A model generated the notes under the pieces. That model had not been told where the DNA came from. It did no database searches and worked only from the letters and a program-made list of their open reading frames with translations. Of a stretch of 15,951 bases of DNA, positions 1 through 6,642 are shown one piece after another; within the stretch, counting starts at the first letter, position 1; every line of letters starts with the position of its first letter. The translations under genes and the position numbers were made by a program. The stretch spans positions 1 to 15,951 of the forward strand of contig CAMKMR010000011.1 of assembly GCA_946413945.1 (NCBI GenBank), in the 5' to 3' direction. Source of the DNA: an uncultured Lachnospiraceae bacterium. Its GTDB lineage: Bacteria; Bacillota; Clostridia; Lachnospirales; Lachnospiraceae.

Positions 1-238
1 GATGAAATACAAGCTTTATTTTTCGGCGGCCCTGGCTATTGAACCGGATATAATAATGATGGATGAACCATTAAATGCAATGGACCCTGAAAGTCAGGCT
101 AAAGCAATACAGGATGTTATGGATTATGTAAAGGGAAATGAAAAGGCTGTGATGTTTTCAAGTCATATAAGCCAACTTATTAATAATCTGTCTAATAGAA
201 TTTTGTTGTTAAAAGATGGCAGACTGATAGACGAATAA
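1..238 (+). CDS. ABC transporter ATP-binding protein, C-terminal part (5' end outside window)
   Basis: This is the 3' part of an ABC ATPase gene, with codons in phase from base 2. About 78 residues are visible. They include a Walker B stretch (DIIMMDEP), a D-loop (NAMD) and the H-loop histidine (SSH), followed by a usual C-terminal strand (ILLLKDGRLIDE) and a TAA stop. The protein would hydrolyse ATP to drive a membrane permease. Walker A and most of the signature motif lie before the window, so substrate and direction cannot be told. The short tail with no extra domain fits the small exporter-type ATPases (multidrug, bacitracin or GntR-linked types), but this is inference. A 47-residue membrane protein gene follows 48 bases downstream and may share the transcript. 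Confidence 0.9.
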   Translation, partial: MKYKLYFSAALAIEPDIIMMDEPLNAMDPESQAKAIQDVMDYVKGNEKAVMFSSHISQLINNLSNRILLLKDGRLIDE

Positions 239-286
239 AATGCGTACTTGTCAGACAGTATATAATGGAAAATAAGGAAAAATGCT

Positions 287-430
287 ATGAAAAAAAGATT
301 TATAATTGCAGGGGTAATTTTAGCAATCTGTATTGTCCTTGAGTTCTTGTTTAAGGATGCGGCAGTAAGGATAGGTATCGGTATAGTTGGAGCGATTCTT
401 GTTTCTCTTTTCACAAGAAAAGTGGATTAG
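287..430 (+). CDS. Small two-helix membrane protein, function unknown
   Basis: This is a short open frame of 47 residues. It starts with MKKR and has two hydrophobic stretches, about residues 5-22 and 27-43, separated by a charged turn (EFLFKDAAVR). It ends in TRKVD, so both ends are probably cytoplasmic. An AAGG ribosome site at 274-277 sits 9 bases before the ATG. The gene follows the ABC ATPase gene by 48 bases on the same strand and precedes the pyrB promoter. I recognise no family. It could be a small accessory subunit of the transporter or an unrelated membrane peptide. The start, ribosome site and clean hydrophobic pattern support a real gene, but there is no homology evidence here. 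Confidence 0.6.
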   Translation: MKKRFIIAGVILAICIVLEFLFKDAAVRIGIGIVGAILVSLFTRKVD

Positions 431-453
431 AGAAATAAATTAAATGTGCGAAA

Positions 454-477
454 AAGACAATCCAAAGACAATCCAAA
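454..477 (+). repeat. 11-bp direct repeat upstream of pyrB promoter
   Basis: AGACAATCCAA occurs twice in tandem, at about 456-466 and 467-477, and the flanking A runs extend the identity. The pair ends 11 bases before the -35 box of the pyrB promoter. The 11-bp period is about one DNA turn, so both copies face the same side of the helix, as in a regulator-binding site. The function is inferred. Confidence 0.6.
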
Positions 478-488
478 TTAGTGCTGTG

Positions 489-517
489 TTGACGAAAACC
501 CAGTAACACTTTATAAT
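489..517 (+). promoter_or_regulatory. pyrBI promoter (sigma-A type)
   Basis: The -35 box is TTGACG (489-494) and the -10 box is TATAAT (512-517), with a 17-base spacer. Predicted transcription start is near 523-525, giving a leader of about 62 bases. The leader begins with a GGTGTC/GACACC stem (524-529 with 548-553). This is among the best promoter matches in the window. No PyrR-binding attenuator fits in so short a leader. Confidence 0.85.
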
Positions 518-585
518 AAGTAAGGTGTCACGTGTTTTTTTATGCCAGACACCAAAACTATCGCAGTGTGTTTTTTGGAGGTATT

Positions 586-1530
586 ATGGAAGAATTAGAG
601 AGAGGACCAGTAAGACATCTTATTGACCCAATGGATCTTTCAGTTGAGGAAGTTGAAGAACTTCTTAATGTGGCACAGGATATAATTAATAATAAGGATA
701 AATACCGTGAGGCATGTAAGTATAAAAAACTTGCAACTCTTTTCTATGAACCAAGTACTAGAACGAGACTCAGCTTTGAATCTGCTATGATGGAGCTGGG
801 AGGTAATGTGCTTGGTTTTTCTTCTGCTCAGTCATCGTCTGTTTCAAAGGGGGAATCTGTTGAGGATACAGTAAGAGTAGTTGGCCAGTTTGCAGATATA
901 ATAGCAATGCGTCATCCCAATGAAGGTGCACCAAAGCTTGCTTCAATGTACTCGCCGGTTCCTATTATCAATGCCGGAGACGGTGGGCATAACCACCCAA
1001 CTCAGACACTTACAGATCTTCTTACAATATTTTCAGAGAAGAAAAAACTTGATAATTTTACAATAGGTCTTTGTGGAGACTTAAAGTTCGGACGTACAGT
1101 CCATTCATTGATAAAGGCTCTTTCAAGATATGAGGGAGTTAAATTTGTTCTTATCTCACCTAAGGAATTAAAGGTTCCAGGATACATTATTACAGAAGTG
1201 CTTGAGCCATCGGGCCTTTCATATAAAGAAGTAACATCTCTTGAAGAAGCGCTTCCGGAACTGGACGTACTTTATATGACAAGAGTACAGAAGGAAAGAT
1301 TCTTCAATGAGGCTGATTATATCAGACTTAAAGATACATATATTCTTGATAAGAAAAAATTAGATAATGCAAAAGAAGATATGATAATCCTTCATCCTCT
1401 TCCAAGAGTAAATGAAATTGCAGCGGATGTAGATAGTGATCCTCGTGCATGTTACTTTAAACAGGTACTTTACGGAAAATACATCCGTATGGCACTTATC
1501 TTAAAATTACTGGGGGTAGATGTGAAATGA
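586..1530 (+). CDS. pyrB: Aspartate carbamoyltransferase catalytic chain
   Basis: This enzyme joins carbamoyl phosphate and L-aspartate to N-carbamoyl-aspartate, the committed step of pyrimidine synthesis in the cytoplasm. The product is 314 residues, close to the family norm of about 305-310. Visible motifs are the carbamoyl-phosphate loop STRTRLSFE (from residue 57), HPTQTLTD (137-144) and HPLPRVNEI near the C-terminus. I chose ATG 586 because GGAGGT lies just before it (577-582) and the protein then starts near the family N-terminus. A GTG at 532 is in frame, but it would add 18 atypical residues encoded by the leader stem and T tracts. The gene overlaps pyrI by 4 bases (ATGA), which implies translational coupling and balanced catalytic and regulatory chains. 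Confidence 0.97.
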   Translation: MEELERGPVRHLIDPMDLSVEEVEELLNVAQDIINNKDKYREACKYKKLATLFYEPSTRTRLSFESAMMELGGNVLGFSSAQSSSVSKGESVEDTVRVVGQFADIIAMRHPNEGAPKLASMYSPVPIINAGDGGHNHPTQTLTDLLTIFSEKKKLDNFTIGLCGDLKFGRTVHSLIKALSRYEGVKFVLISPKELKVPGYIITEVLEPSGLSYKEVTSLEEALPELDVLYMTRVQKERFFNEADYIRLKDTYILDKKKLDNAKEDMIILHPLPRVNEIAADVDSDPRACYFKQVLYGKYIRMALILKLLGVDVK

Positions 1531-1937
1531 AGATAGATTCAATCCAGAATGGTATTGTACTTGACCATATTACAGCAGGTAAAGCGATGCAGATATATTA
1601 TGACCTTGGTCTTGATAAACTCGATTGCAGTATTGCTATTATGCAGAATGTTAAAAGCGACAAGATGGGAAAGAAAGATATAATTAAGATCGATAAAAAC
1701 ATGGATATTAATCTGGATGTAATAGGATATATCGATCCTTCTATAACAGTAAGCATAATAAAGGACGGAGTTACAACAGAGAAAAAGAAGGTAGACCTTC
1801 CTAAAAAATTAGTAAATATCAAGAGATGTAAGAATCCAAGATGTATCACAGCTATTGAGCCAGAGATTCCTCAGATTTTTAAGCTTACAGATGAGAAGAG
1901 AAGAGTTTATAGATGCATTTACTGTGACGCCGATTGA
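1527..1937 (+). CDS. pyrI: Aspartate carbamoyltransferase regulatory chain
   Basis: This is the regulatory subunit that binds nucleotides allosterically and holds catalytic trimers together in the PyrB6-PyrI6 type of holoenzyme. The product is 136 residues. The N-terminal nucleotide-binding domain begins with IQNGIVLDHI and carries the GKAMQIY segment. The C-terminal zinc domain has four cysteines, C101, C106, C130 and C133, spaced as C-x4-C and C-x2-C as in the E. coli protein. Its presence means the transcarbamoylase is the regulated dodecameric type, unlike the unregulated PyrB of Bacillus. Start ATG 1527 overlaps the pyrB stop. A stem-loop and then an intrinsic terminator follow, so pyrB and pyrI form a two-gene unit. 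Confidence 0.96.
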   Translation: MKIDSIQNGIVLDHITAGKAMQIYYDLGLDKLDCSIAIMQNVKSDKMGKKDIIKIDKNMDINLDVIGYIDPSITVSIIKDGVTTEKKKVDLPKKLVNIKRCKNPRCITAIEPEIPQIFKLTDEKRRVYRCIYCDAD

Positions 1938-1946
1938 TGAATTGCC

Positions 1947-1975
1947 GCCGCACACTCGTGACAGTCGTGTGAGGC
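1947..1975 (+). other. Stem-loop just after pyrI stop
   Basis: GCC-G-CACAC (1947-1955) can pair with GTGTG-A-GGC (1967-1975), giving eight pairs around one G/A mismatch and an 11-base loop. No T run follows, so it is not an intrinsic terminator by itself. It could protect the 3' end of the pyrBI mRNA. Function is inferred. Confidence 0.45.
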
Positions 1976-2017
1976 TTCATATTCGGAACGAACGGCTAAA
2001 TACTTTAAATATTAAAT

Positions 2018-2053
2018 GCCCCTTGCCGGTAAAAACTGCGCGAGGGGCTTTTT
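2018..2053 (+). terminator. Intrinsic terminator after pyrBI
   Basis: GCCCCTTGC (2018-2026) pairs with GCGAGGGGC (2040-2048), including one G-T pair. The loop is 13 bases (2027-2039) and a T5 tract (2049-2053) follows. It sits about 80 bases after the pyrI stop and ends the pyr unit. Confidence 0.9.
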
Positions 2054-2110
2054 GTCCTAAACAAAAAGTATCAATTTTATGTGATATGATTTTTGATATT
2101 TTTTTAGGAA

Positions 2111-2140
2111 AAAGTCGGATTAAGTCCTGAAAAGTCTTGA
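2111..2140 (+). repeat. Three AAGTC elements at exact 10-bp spacing
   Basis: AAGTC begins at 2112, 2122 and 2132. The second and third copies extend to AAGTCCTGA and AAGTCTTGA. The exact 10-bp phase places the copies on one face of the helix. The array ends about 25 bases upstream of the murA -35 box, where an activator could bind. The function is inferred. Confidence 0.55.
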
Positions 2141-2164
2141 AAAACCTGGGGATTTGCCTTAGGG

Positions 2165-2192
2165 TTTACAAAAACTTCAATTATGTTATAAT
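2165..2192 (+). promoter_or_regulatory. murA promoter and hairpin leader
   Basis: The -35 box is TTTACA (2165-2170) and the -10 box is TATAAT (2187-2192), with a 16-base spacer. The expected start is near 2199. The leader of about 52 bases carries CACACT (2206-2211), which can pair with GGTGTG (2221-2226), and a small CAGA/TCTG stem (2231-2234 with 2241-2244) that holds the GGGAG ribosome site in its loop. Confidence 0.8.
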
Positions 2193-2250
2193 AATACAGA
2201 TTATGCACACTGATAAGTAAGGTGTGTAAACAGATGGGAGTCTGCAATTT

Positions 2251-3561
2251 ATGGAACATTACTTAATCAACGGTGGTAAGACACTTGAAGGTGAAGTTGT
2301 TATAGCAGGAGCGAAGAATGCCGCATTAGGAATACTTGCTGCAGCTGTTATGACTGATGACGAGTGTATTATTGAGAATGTCCCTTTCGTTAGTGATACC
2401 AGGACGCTTTTAAAAGCAATCGAGAATATCGGAGCTAGTGTAAGGCTTCTCGATAGACATACTGTATCTATCTGCGGTAAGGGGATTGTGGGAGACGAGA
2501 GCCTTTCAGTCGACGACGAATACATAAGAAGGATCAGAGCTTCATATTACCTTATTGGAGCTCTTCTTGGAAAATATAAATATGCAAATGTTGCTCTTCC
2601 TGGAGGATGTGATATTGGTTCAAGGCCTATCGATCTTCATATAAAGGGTTTTGAAACTCTTGGAGCTTCGGTAGATATCGTTAATGGCGGTAAGATAGTA
2701 GCCAGAGCAAAGAGTCTTAACGGGGCTCATATCTATCTTGATACAGTTTCTGTTGGCGCCACTATCAATATCATGATGGCAGCGGTCCTTGCAGAAGGAA
2801 AGACAACTATTGAAAATGCTGCTAAAGAACCACATATAGTTGATGTGGCAAACTTTCTCAATTCAATGGGTGCTAATATTAAGGGTGCAGGTACAGATGT
2901 GATCCGTATCCGTGGGGTAGAGAGACTGCACGGAACAGAATATACTATCATACCTGATCAGATCGAGGCAGGAACATTTATGGCTCTTGCAGTAGCGACC
3001 AGAGGAAATATACTTATTAAGAATGTAATACCTAAGCATCTTGAGTCTATCTCCTCAAAGCTGATGGAAATGGGCGCTAAGGTTATAGAATATGATGATT
3101 CAGTTAGAGTAATGGCTGATGGAAAGCTTAAAGCAACTCATATTAAGACACTCCCATATCCGGGCTTTCCTACAGACATGCAGGCACAGATTGCAGCAGC
3201 ACTTGCTCTTGCAGAAGGTACAAGTGTTGTAACAGAGAGCATTTTTGAAAACAGATTCAGATATGTTTCTGAACTGATAAAAATGGGTGCTAAGATAAAA
3301 GTTGAAGGAAATACTGCTATCATTACAGGCGTCAGTGGTTTCCACGGGGCTAAGGTGGCTGCGTCAGATCTTAGAGCCGGAGCGGCACTTGTTATTGCTG
3401 CATTAGCAGCCGAAGGAGAAAGCACAATTGAGGATATAAAGTATATCAAACGTGGCTATGAAGATTTTGATGAGAAGATCAGAGCCATCGGGGGAGATAT
3501 GTCATATATTCCGGATAAAGAAAATGGTGATCAGAATAATAATAAATCTGACAACAAATAA
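2251..3561 (+). CDS. murA: UDP-N-acetylglucosamine 1-carboxyvinyltransferase
   Basis: MurA transfers enolpyruvate from phosphoenolpyruvate to UDP-GlcNAc, the first committed step of peptidoglycan synthesis in the cytoplasm. The product is 436 residues, slightly long because of a hydrophilic tail (PDKENGDQNNNKSDNK). The AGAKNAAL segment gives K22 and N23 for substrate binding. The catalytic loop LPGGCDIGSRPIDLH puts the fosfomycin-target cysteine at C120, so the protein should be fosfomycin-sensitive at this residue. The GFPTDMQAQ segment carries the catalytic aspartate. Start ATG 2251 has GGGAG at 2236-2240. It heads a unit with metG 33 bases downstream. Clostridia often have two MurA paralogues, and I cannot tell which this is. 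Confidence 0.96.
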   Translation: MEHYLINGGKTLEGEVVIAGAKNAALGILAAAVMTDDECIIENVPFVSDTRTLLKAIENIGASVRLLDRHTVSICGKGIVGDESLSVDDEYIRRIRASYYLIGALLGKYKYANVALPGGCDIGSRPIDLHIKGFETLGASVDIVNGGKIVARAKSLNGAHIYLDTVSVGATINIMMAAVLAEGKTTIENAAKEPHIVDVANFLNSMGANIKGAGTDVIRIRGVERLHGTEYTIIPDQIEAGTFMALAVATRGNILIKNVIPKHLESISSKLMEMGAKVIEYDDSVRVMADGKLKATHIKTLPYPGFPTDMQAQIAAALALAEGTSVVTESIFENRFRYVSELIKMGAKIKVEGNTAIITGVSGFHGAKVAASDLRAGAALVIAALAAEGESTIEDIKYIKRGYEDFDEKIRAIGGDMSYIPDKENGDQNNNKSDNK

Positions 3562-3594
3562 GGATATTTAAACACAGGAAGGGGCATAAAAGTC

Positions 3595-5583
3595 ATGGCA
3601 AAGAAGCCTTATTATATTACAACGGCTATAGCATATGCATCTGGTAAGCCACATATTGGAAATACTTATGAAATCGTACTTGCAGATAGTATTGCAAGAT
3701 ATAAGAGATTTACTGGTTATGATGTTCGTTTTCAGACTGGAACAGATGAACATGGACAGAAGATAGAGACTAAGGCTTTTGAGAGTCTGTCTACACCAAA
3801 GGAATTTGTTGACCAGAAGGCAGGAGAGATTAAGCGCATCTGGGATCTTATGAATACTTCTTATGATAGATTTATCCGTACAACAGATGAGGATCATGAA
3901 AAGCAGGTCCAGAAGATCTTTAAAAAGCTTTATGACCAGGGGGATATCTACAAAGGTGAGTATGAAGGTATGTATTGTACCCCTTGCGAATCTTTCTGGA
4001 CAAAGAGCCAGTTAGTAGATGGAAAATGTCCTGACTGTGGTCGAGAAGTAAAACCGGCTAAGGAAGAGGCGTATTTCTTTAAGATGAGTAAGTATGCTCC
4101 AAAGCTTATTAAATATATCGAGGATCATCCTGAGTTTATTCAGCCTGAAGCTAGAAAGAATGAGATGGTCAATACATTCTTAAAGCCAGGCCTTCAGGAT
4201 CTTTGTGTTTCAAGAACGACATTTAAATGGGGCATCCCGGTTGATTTTGATCCTAAGCATGTAGTTTATGTCTGGATCGATGCGTTAACAAACTATATTA
4301 CAGGCCTAGGTTACGATGTAGATGGAAATTCAAGCGAACTTTTCAAAAAATACTGGCCAGCAGACCTGCATCTTATTGGTAAGGATATCCTTAGATTCCA
4401 TACAATTTATTGGCCGATCATGCTGATGGCACTGGATGTACCACTTCCTAAACAGGTATTCGGTCATCCATGGCTTATACAGAGTGATGGAAAGATGAGT
4501 AAGTCAAAGGGAAATGTTCTCTATGCTGACGATATGGTGGATCTCTTCGGCGTTGATGCTGTCAGATACTTCCTCCTTCACGAGATGCCATTTGATAATG
4601 ATGGCGTTGTATCATGGGAACTTCTTATTGAAAGAGTTAACTCTGATCTTGCTAATACACTTGGTAACCTTGTTAACCGTACAATCTCTATGATCAATAA
4701 GTATCATGGTGGAATTGTAAATGATGCTGGTATCAAGCTTCCTGTTGATGATGAGTTAAAACAGTATGCTATTGATACTCCAAAGAGAGTTAACGAAAAG
4801 ATGAATCAGCTTAGAGTAGCTGATGCTATCACAGAGATATTCAATCTCTTTAAGAGATGCAATAAATATATTGATGAAACAATGCCTTGGGCACTTGCTA
4901 AGGAAGGCGATATGGATGACAGACTTTGTACTGTTCTCTATAACCTTGTTGAAAGCATAGTGATCGGTGCTTCAATGTTACATCCATTTATGCCTAATAC
5001 AGCAGACAGGATCTTCACACAGCTTTGCACACATGGAAGAAGCGTAACAGAGTTGGCTACATTTGGCCTTTATCCATCAGAGACAAAGGTAACAGATAAG
5101 CCTGAAATCCTTTTCGCAAGAATCGATACAGCAAAGATGCTTGAAGAAATTGAAAAGAGATTCCCTTCTAAGGTTGCTGAACAGAAAGAAAATCCAAAAA
5201 AGAAGGAAGAAAAAACAAAAAAGTGTGAGCCGGCTAAAGTAGAAGCTGTTTCTAAGGAAGAGATAACAATTGACGATTTTGATAAACTTCAGCTTCAGAT
5301 AGGTGAGATCATTTCATGTGAAGCGGTACCAAAGTCAAAGAAACTTCTTTGCTCACAGGTTAAGGTTGGAGATAAGACTCTTCAGATTGTTTCAGGTATT
5401 AGAAATTACTATAGCCCAGAAGAGATGCCTGGTAAGAAGGTTGTTGTAATAACAAACTTAAAGCCGGCTAGGCTTGCTGGAATTGAGTCACAGGGAATGC
5501 TTCTCTGTGCAGAAGATTTAGATGGAAATCTTGCTCTTCTCACATCTGAAAAAGATATGCCAGGCGGAGCAATGATCAGCTAG
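3595..5583 (+). CDS. metG: Methionyl-tRNA synthetase with C-terminal tRNA-binding domain
   Basis: This class I synthetase charges tRNA-Met with methionine in the cytoplasm. The product is 662 residues, the normal length for Gram-positive MetRS. Motifs are HIGN at residues 20-23, four zinc-type cysteines (C128, C131, C145, C148) and KMSKS at 300-304. An anticodon-binding helical domain follows, with WALAK near residue 440. A lysine/glutamate-rich linker at about residues 525-555 leads to a C-terminal EMAP/Trbp-type OB domain (about 560-662, with LQIGEIISCEAVPKSKKLL and GIESQGMLLCAED), which dimerises the enzyme and helps bind tRNA. AGGAAGGGG at 3576-3584 is the ribosome site. No T-box leader or separate promoter is seen in the 33-base gap after murA, so it is probably transcribed from the murA promoter. 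Confidence 0.97.
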   Translation: MAKKPYYITTAIAYASGKPHIGNTYEIVLADSIARYKRFTGYDVRFQTGTDEHGQKIETKAFESLSTPKEFVDQKAGEIKRIWDLMNTSYDRFIRTTDEDHEKQVQKIFKKLYDQGDIYKGEYEGMYCTPCESFWTKSQLVDGKCPDCGREVKPAKEEAYFFKMSKYAPKLIKYIEDHPEFIQPEARKNEMVNTFLKPGLQDLCVSRTTFKWGIPVDFDPKHVVYVWIDALTNYITGLGYDVDGNSSELFKKYWPADLHLIGKDILRFHTIYWPIMLMALDVPLPKQVFGHPWLIQSDGKMSKSKGNVLYADDMVDLFGVDAVRYFLLHEMPFDNDGVVSWELLIERVNSDLANTLGNLVNRTISMINKYHGGIVNDAGIKLPVDDELKQYAIDTPKRVNEKMNQLRVADAITEIFNLFKRCNKYIDETMPWALAKEGDMDDRLCTVLYNLVESIVIGASMLHPFMPNTADRIFTQLCTHGRSVTELATFGLYPSETKVTDKPEILFARIDTAKMLEEIEKRFPSKVAEQKENPKKKEEKTKKCEPAKVEAVSKEEITIDDFDKLQLQIGEIISCEAVPKSKKLLCSQVKVGDKTLQIVSGIRNYYSPEEMPGKKVVVITNLKPARLAGIESQGMLLCAEDLDGNLALLTSEKDMPGGAMIS

Positions 5584-5620
5584 CAACAGATAAGGATAAA
5601 GAGGCAGAAGAAAGATATAT

Positions 5621-6316
5621 ATGATGAAAAGATTAAAAAGAACTGTTATTCTCATGACTGTGTTTAGCCTTCTTGTTTCGCTTCTTACAGCATGCGGGAA
5701 GACAAAGACAAAGAGGTATCAGGCCTATATTGAATCTCTTATCACAGCTAATTATCTTGGTATTTCTGATGAATACATTCAGACAACTGGTGCAAATGAG
5801 GCTGATGCAGAGGCTATGTACCTTCAGAATGCAACTAGACTTTCGAGAAATCTGGAGTCCTATTATGGTCTGGAGATAAACACAGATACTGAACTTGCAC
5901 CTCGGATGGAAGAACTTTCAAAGAAGATATATTCTAAGACAAAGTTTAATGTTGGAAGAGCATATCAGGATAATAATATTTATTTCGTAGATATAAATAT
6001 TCAGCCTATTGATATCCTTAATCAGACCCACGATGATGTTACTGGATATGTTGAGGATTTCAATAAGAGAGTAGCTGCGGGTGAATTTAATAATTACACT
6101 AAAGAAGAATATGAGCATGAATTTGCAAAGGGCATCATAGAAATACTTGAAAATGCGGCCGACAACATGCAGTATAAGGACGCTGAACAGGTTACTGTAA
6201 GAATAATCGAAAGTGATACTTCATTTTATATTGGAAATGAAGACTTCCAGAAACTTGATAGTAAGGTGATAGCAACTACAGATGAGGCTAAGTCTTCTGA
6301 CAGTGATGCAAAGTAA
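5621..6316 (+). CDS. Predicted secreted lipoprotein, function unknown (possibly DUF5105-like)
   Basis: The product is 231 residues. It starts with a lipoprotein signal: basic MMKRLKR, a hydrophobic core to about residue 22, then lipobox LTAC with C25 as the lipidated residue. The mature part opens with a lysine-rich stretch (GKTKTKRY), followed by a mostly helical acidic domain containing YIESLITANYLG and a D/E-rich middle. No enzymatic motif is visible. The general look resembles extracellular Firmicute lipoproteins of the DUF5105 kind, but this is an impression only. The ribosome site is weak (AGAAGAAAGA just before ATG); ATG 5624 is also possible. The gene follows metG by 37 bases and is closed by a strong terminator, so it is probably the last gene of the murA-metG unit. 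Confidence 0.85.
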   Translation: MMKRLKRTVILMTVFSLLVSLLTACGKTKTKRYQAYIESLITANYLGISDEYIQTTGANEADAEAMYLQNATRLSRNLESYYGLEINTDTELAPRMEELSKKIYSKTKFNVGRAYQDNNIYFVDINIQPIDILNQTHDDVTGYVEDFNKRVAAGEFNNYTKEEYEHEFAKGIIEILENAADNMQYKDAEQVTVRIIESDTSFYIGNEDFQKLDSKVIATTDEAKSSDSDAK

Positions 6317-6321
6317 GAATT

Positions 6322-6349
6322 AAAAAGGACCTTTCTTGGGGTCCTTTTT
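6322..6349 (+). terminator. Intrinsic terminator after lipoprotein gene
   Basis: AAAAAGGACC (6322-6331) pairs perfectly with GGTCCTTTTT (6340-6349), ten pairs around an 8-base loop. The A and T flanks make it workable in both directions. It begins 5 bases after the stop codon. Confidence 0.93.
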
Positions 6350-6383
6350 ATTTTGATCCGCTGATCATGACGTAAGTTATGAG

Positions 6384-6440
6384 GTAAGATAAGAAAGTAA
6401 GATAAGAAAGTAAGATAAGAAAATAAGATAAGAAAATAAG
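6384..6440 (+). repeat. 13-bp tandem repeat, about 4.4 copies, with an inverted copy nearby
   Basis: GTAAGATAAGAAA occurs at 6384-6396, 6397-6409 and 6410-6422 without change. It recurs at 6423-6435 with the first base A, and a partial unit (ATAAG) ends at 6440. The sequence TTATCTTACT at 6467-6476 is the reverse complement of AGTAAGATAA inside the array, so a stem can form with any of several units. The array lies between the lipoprotein terminator and the glmS promoter, in DNA with no gene. Confidence 0.9.
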
Positions 6441-6553
6441 AATCCTAATGTTGTGCGATGTACTTGTTATCTTACTCTGAGGCGAGATGTAGATTTAATG
6501 CCACTATAACCGCTTAAATTAGATGGGCATATATGGGCGAAAATGCTGTAAAT

Positions 6554-6582
6554 TTGCCAAATATTGGGAATTATGGTATCAT
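6554..6582 (+). promoter_or_regulatory. glmS promoter with extended -10
   Basis: The -35 box is TTGCCA (6554-6559) and the -10 box is TATCAT (6577-6582), with a 17-base spacer. TGG directly before the -10 box gives the TGn extension. The expected start is near 6589, about 54 bases before the ribozyme cleavage site. Confidence 0.75.
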
Positions 6583-6602
6583 ACTTCTGATTATGGGATT
6601 AT

Positions 6603-6634
6603 AAAGGAGGCCTGTGATTTTTTCGAAAAACTAA
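6603..6634 (+). CDS. Possible 6-codon leader peptide before the glmS ribozyme
   Basis: A full-strength ribosome site, AAAGGAGG (6603-6610), is followed 3 bases later by GTG (6614) and the frame MIFSKN, with stop TAA at 6632-6634. The stop lies 9 bases before the ribozyme cleavage site. The stop overlaps a 6-bp hairpin, AAAACT (6627-6632) with AGTTTT (6637-6642), that abuts the cleavage site. The short spacing and GTG start leave doubt whether it is translated. Confidence 0.3.
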
Positions 6635-6642
6635 GAAGTTTT

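Noticed and set aside
535..541. T7 tract considered as an intrinsic terminator for the upstream ABC unit
   Set aside because: The only stem before it (506-528) is AT/GT-rich, contains a G-T pair, and overlaps a near-consensus -10 box. The promoter reading is far stronger.
1855..2130. A 91-residue open frame overlapping the pyrI 3' end and the terminator
   Set aside because: It overlaps the conserved zinc domain of PyrI in another frame, runs through the intrinsic terminator, and has no ribosome site.
3138..3449. Antisense 103-residue frame inside murA (and similar antisense frames in metG, glmS, mreB and recD2)
   Set aside because: These lie opposite strongly conserved coding sequence and lack ribosome sites; their residue make-up is what reverse translation of the sense codons gives.
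3562..3594. Gap before metG checked for a T-box or S-box methionine regulatory leader
   Set aside because: At 33 bases it is far too short, and no such motif is present.
6384..6440. Short repeats considered as a CRISPR array or plasmid-type iterons
   Set aside because: Units are 13 bp with no spacers, and no cas, rep or origin features lie nearby.
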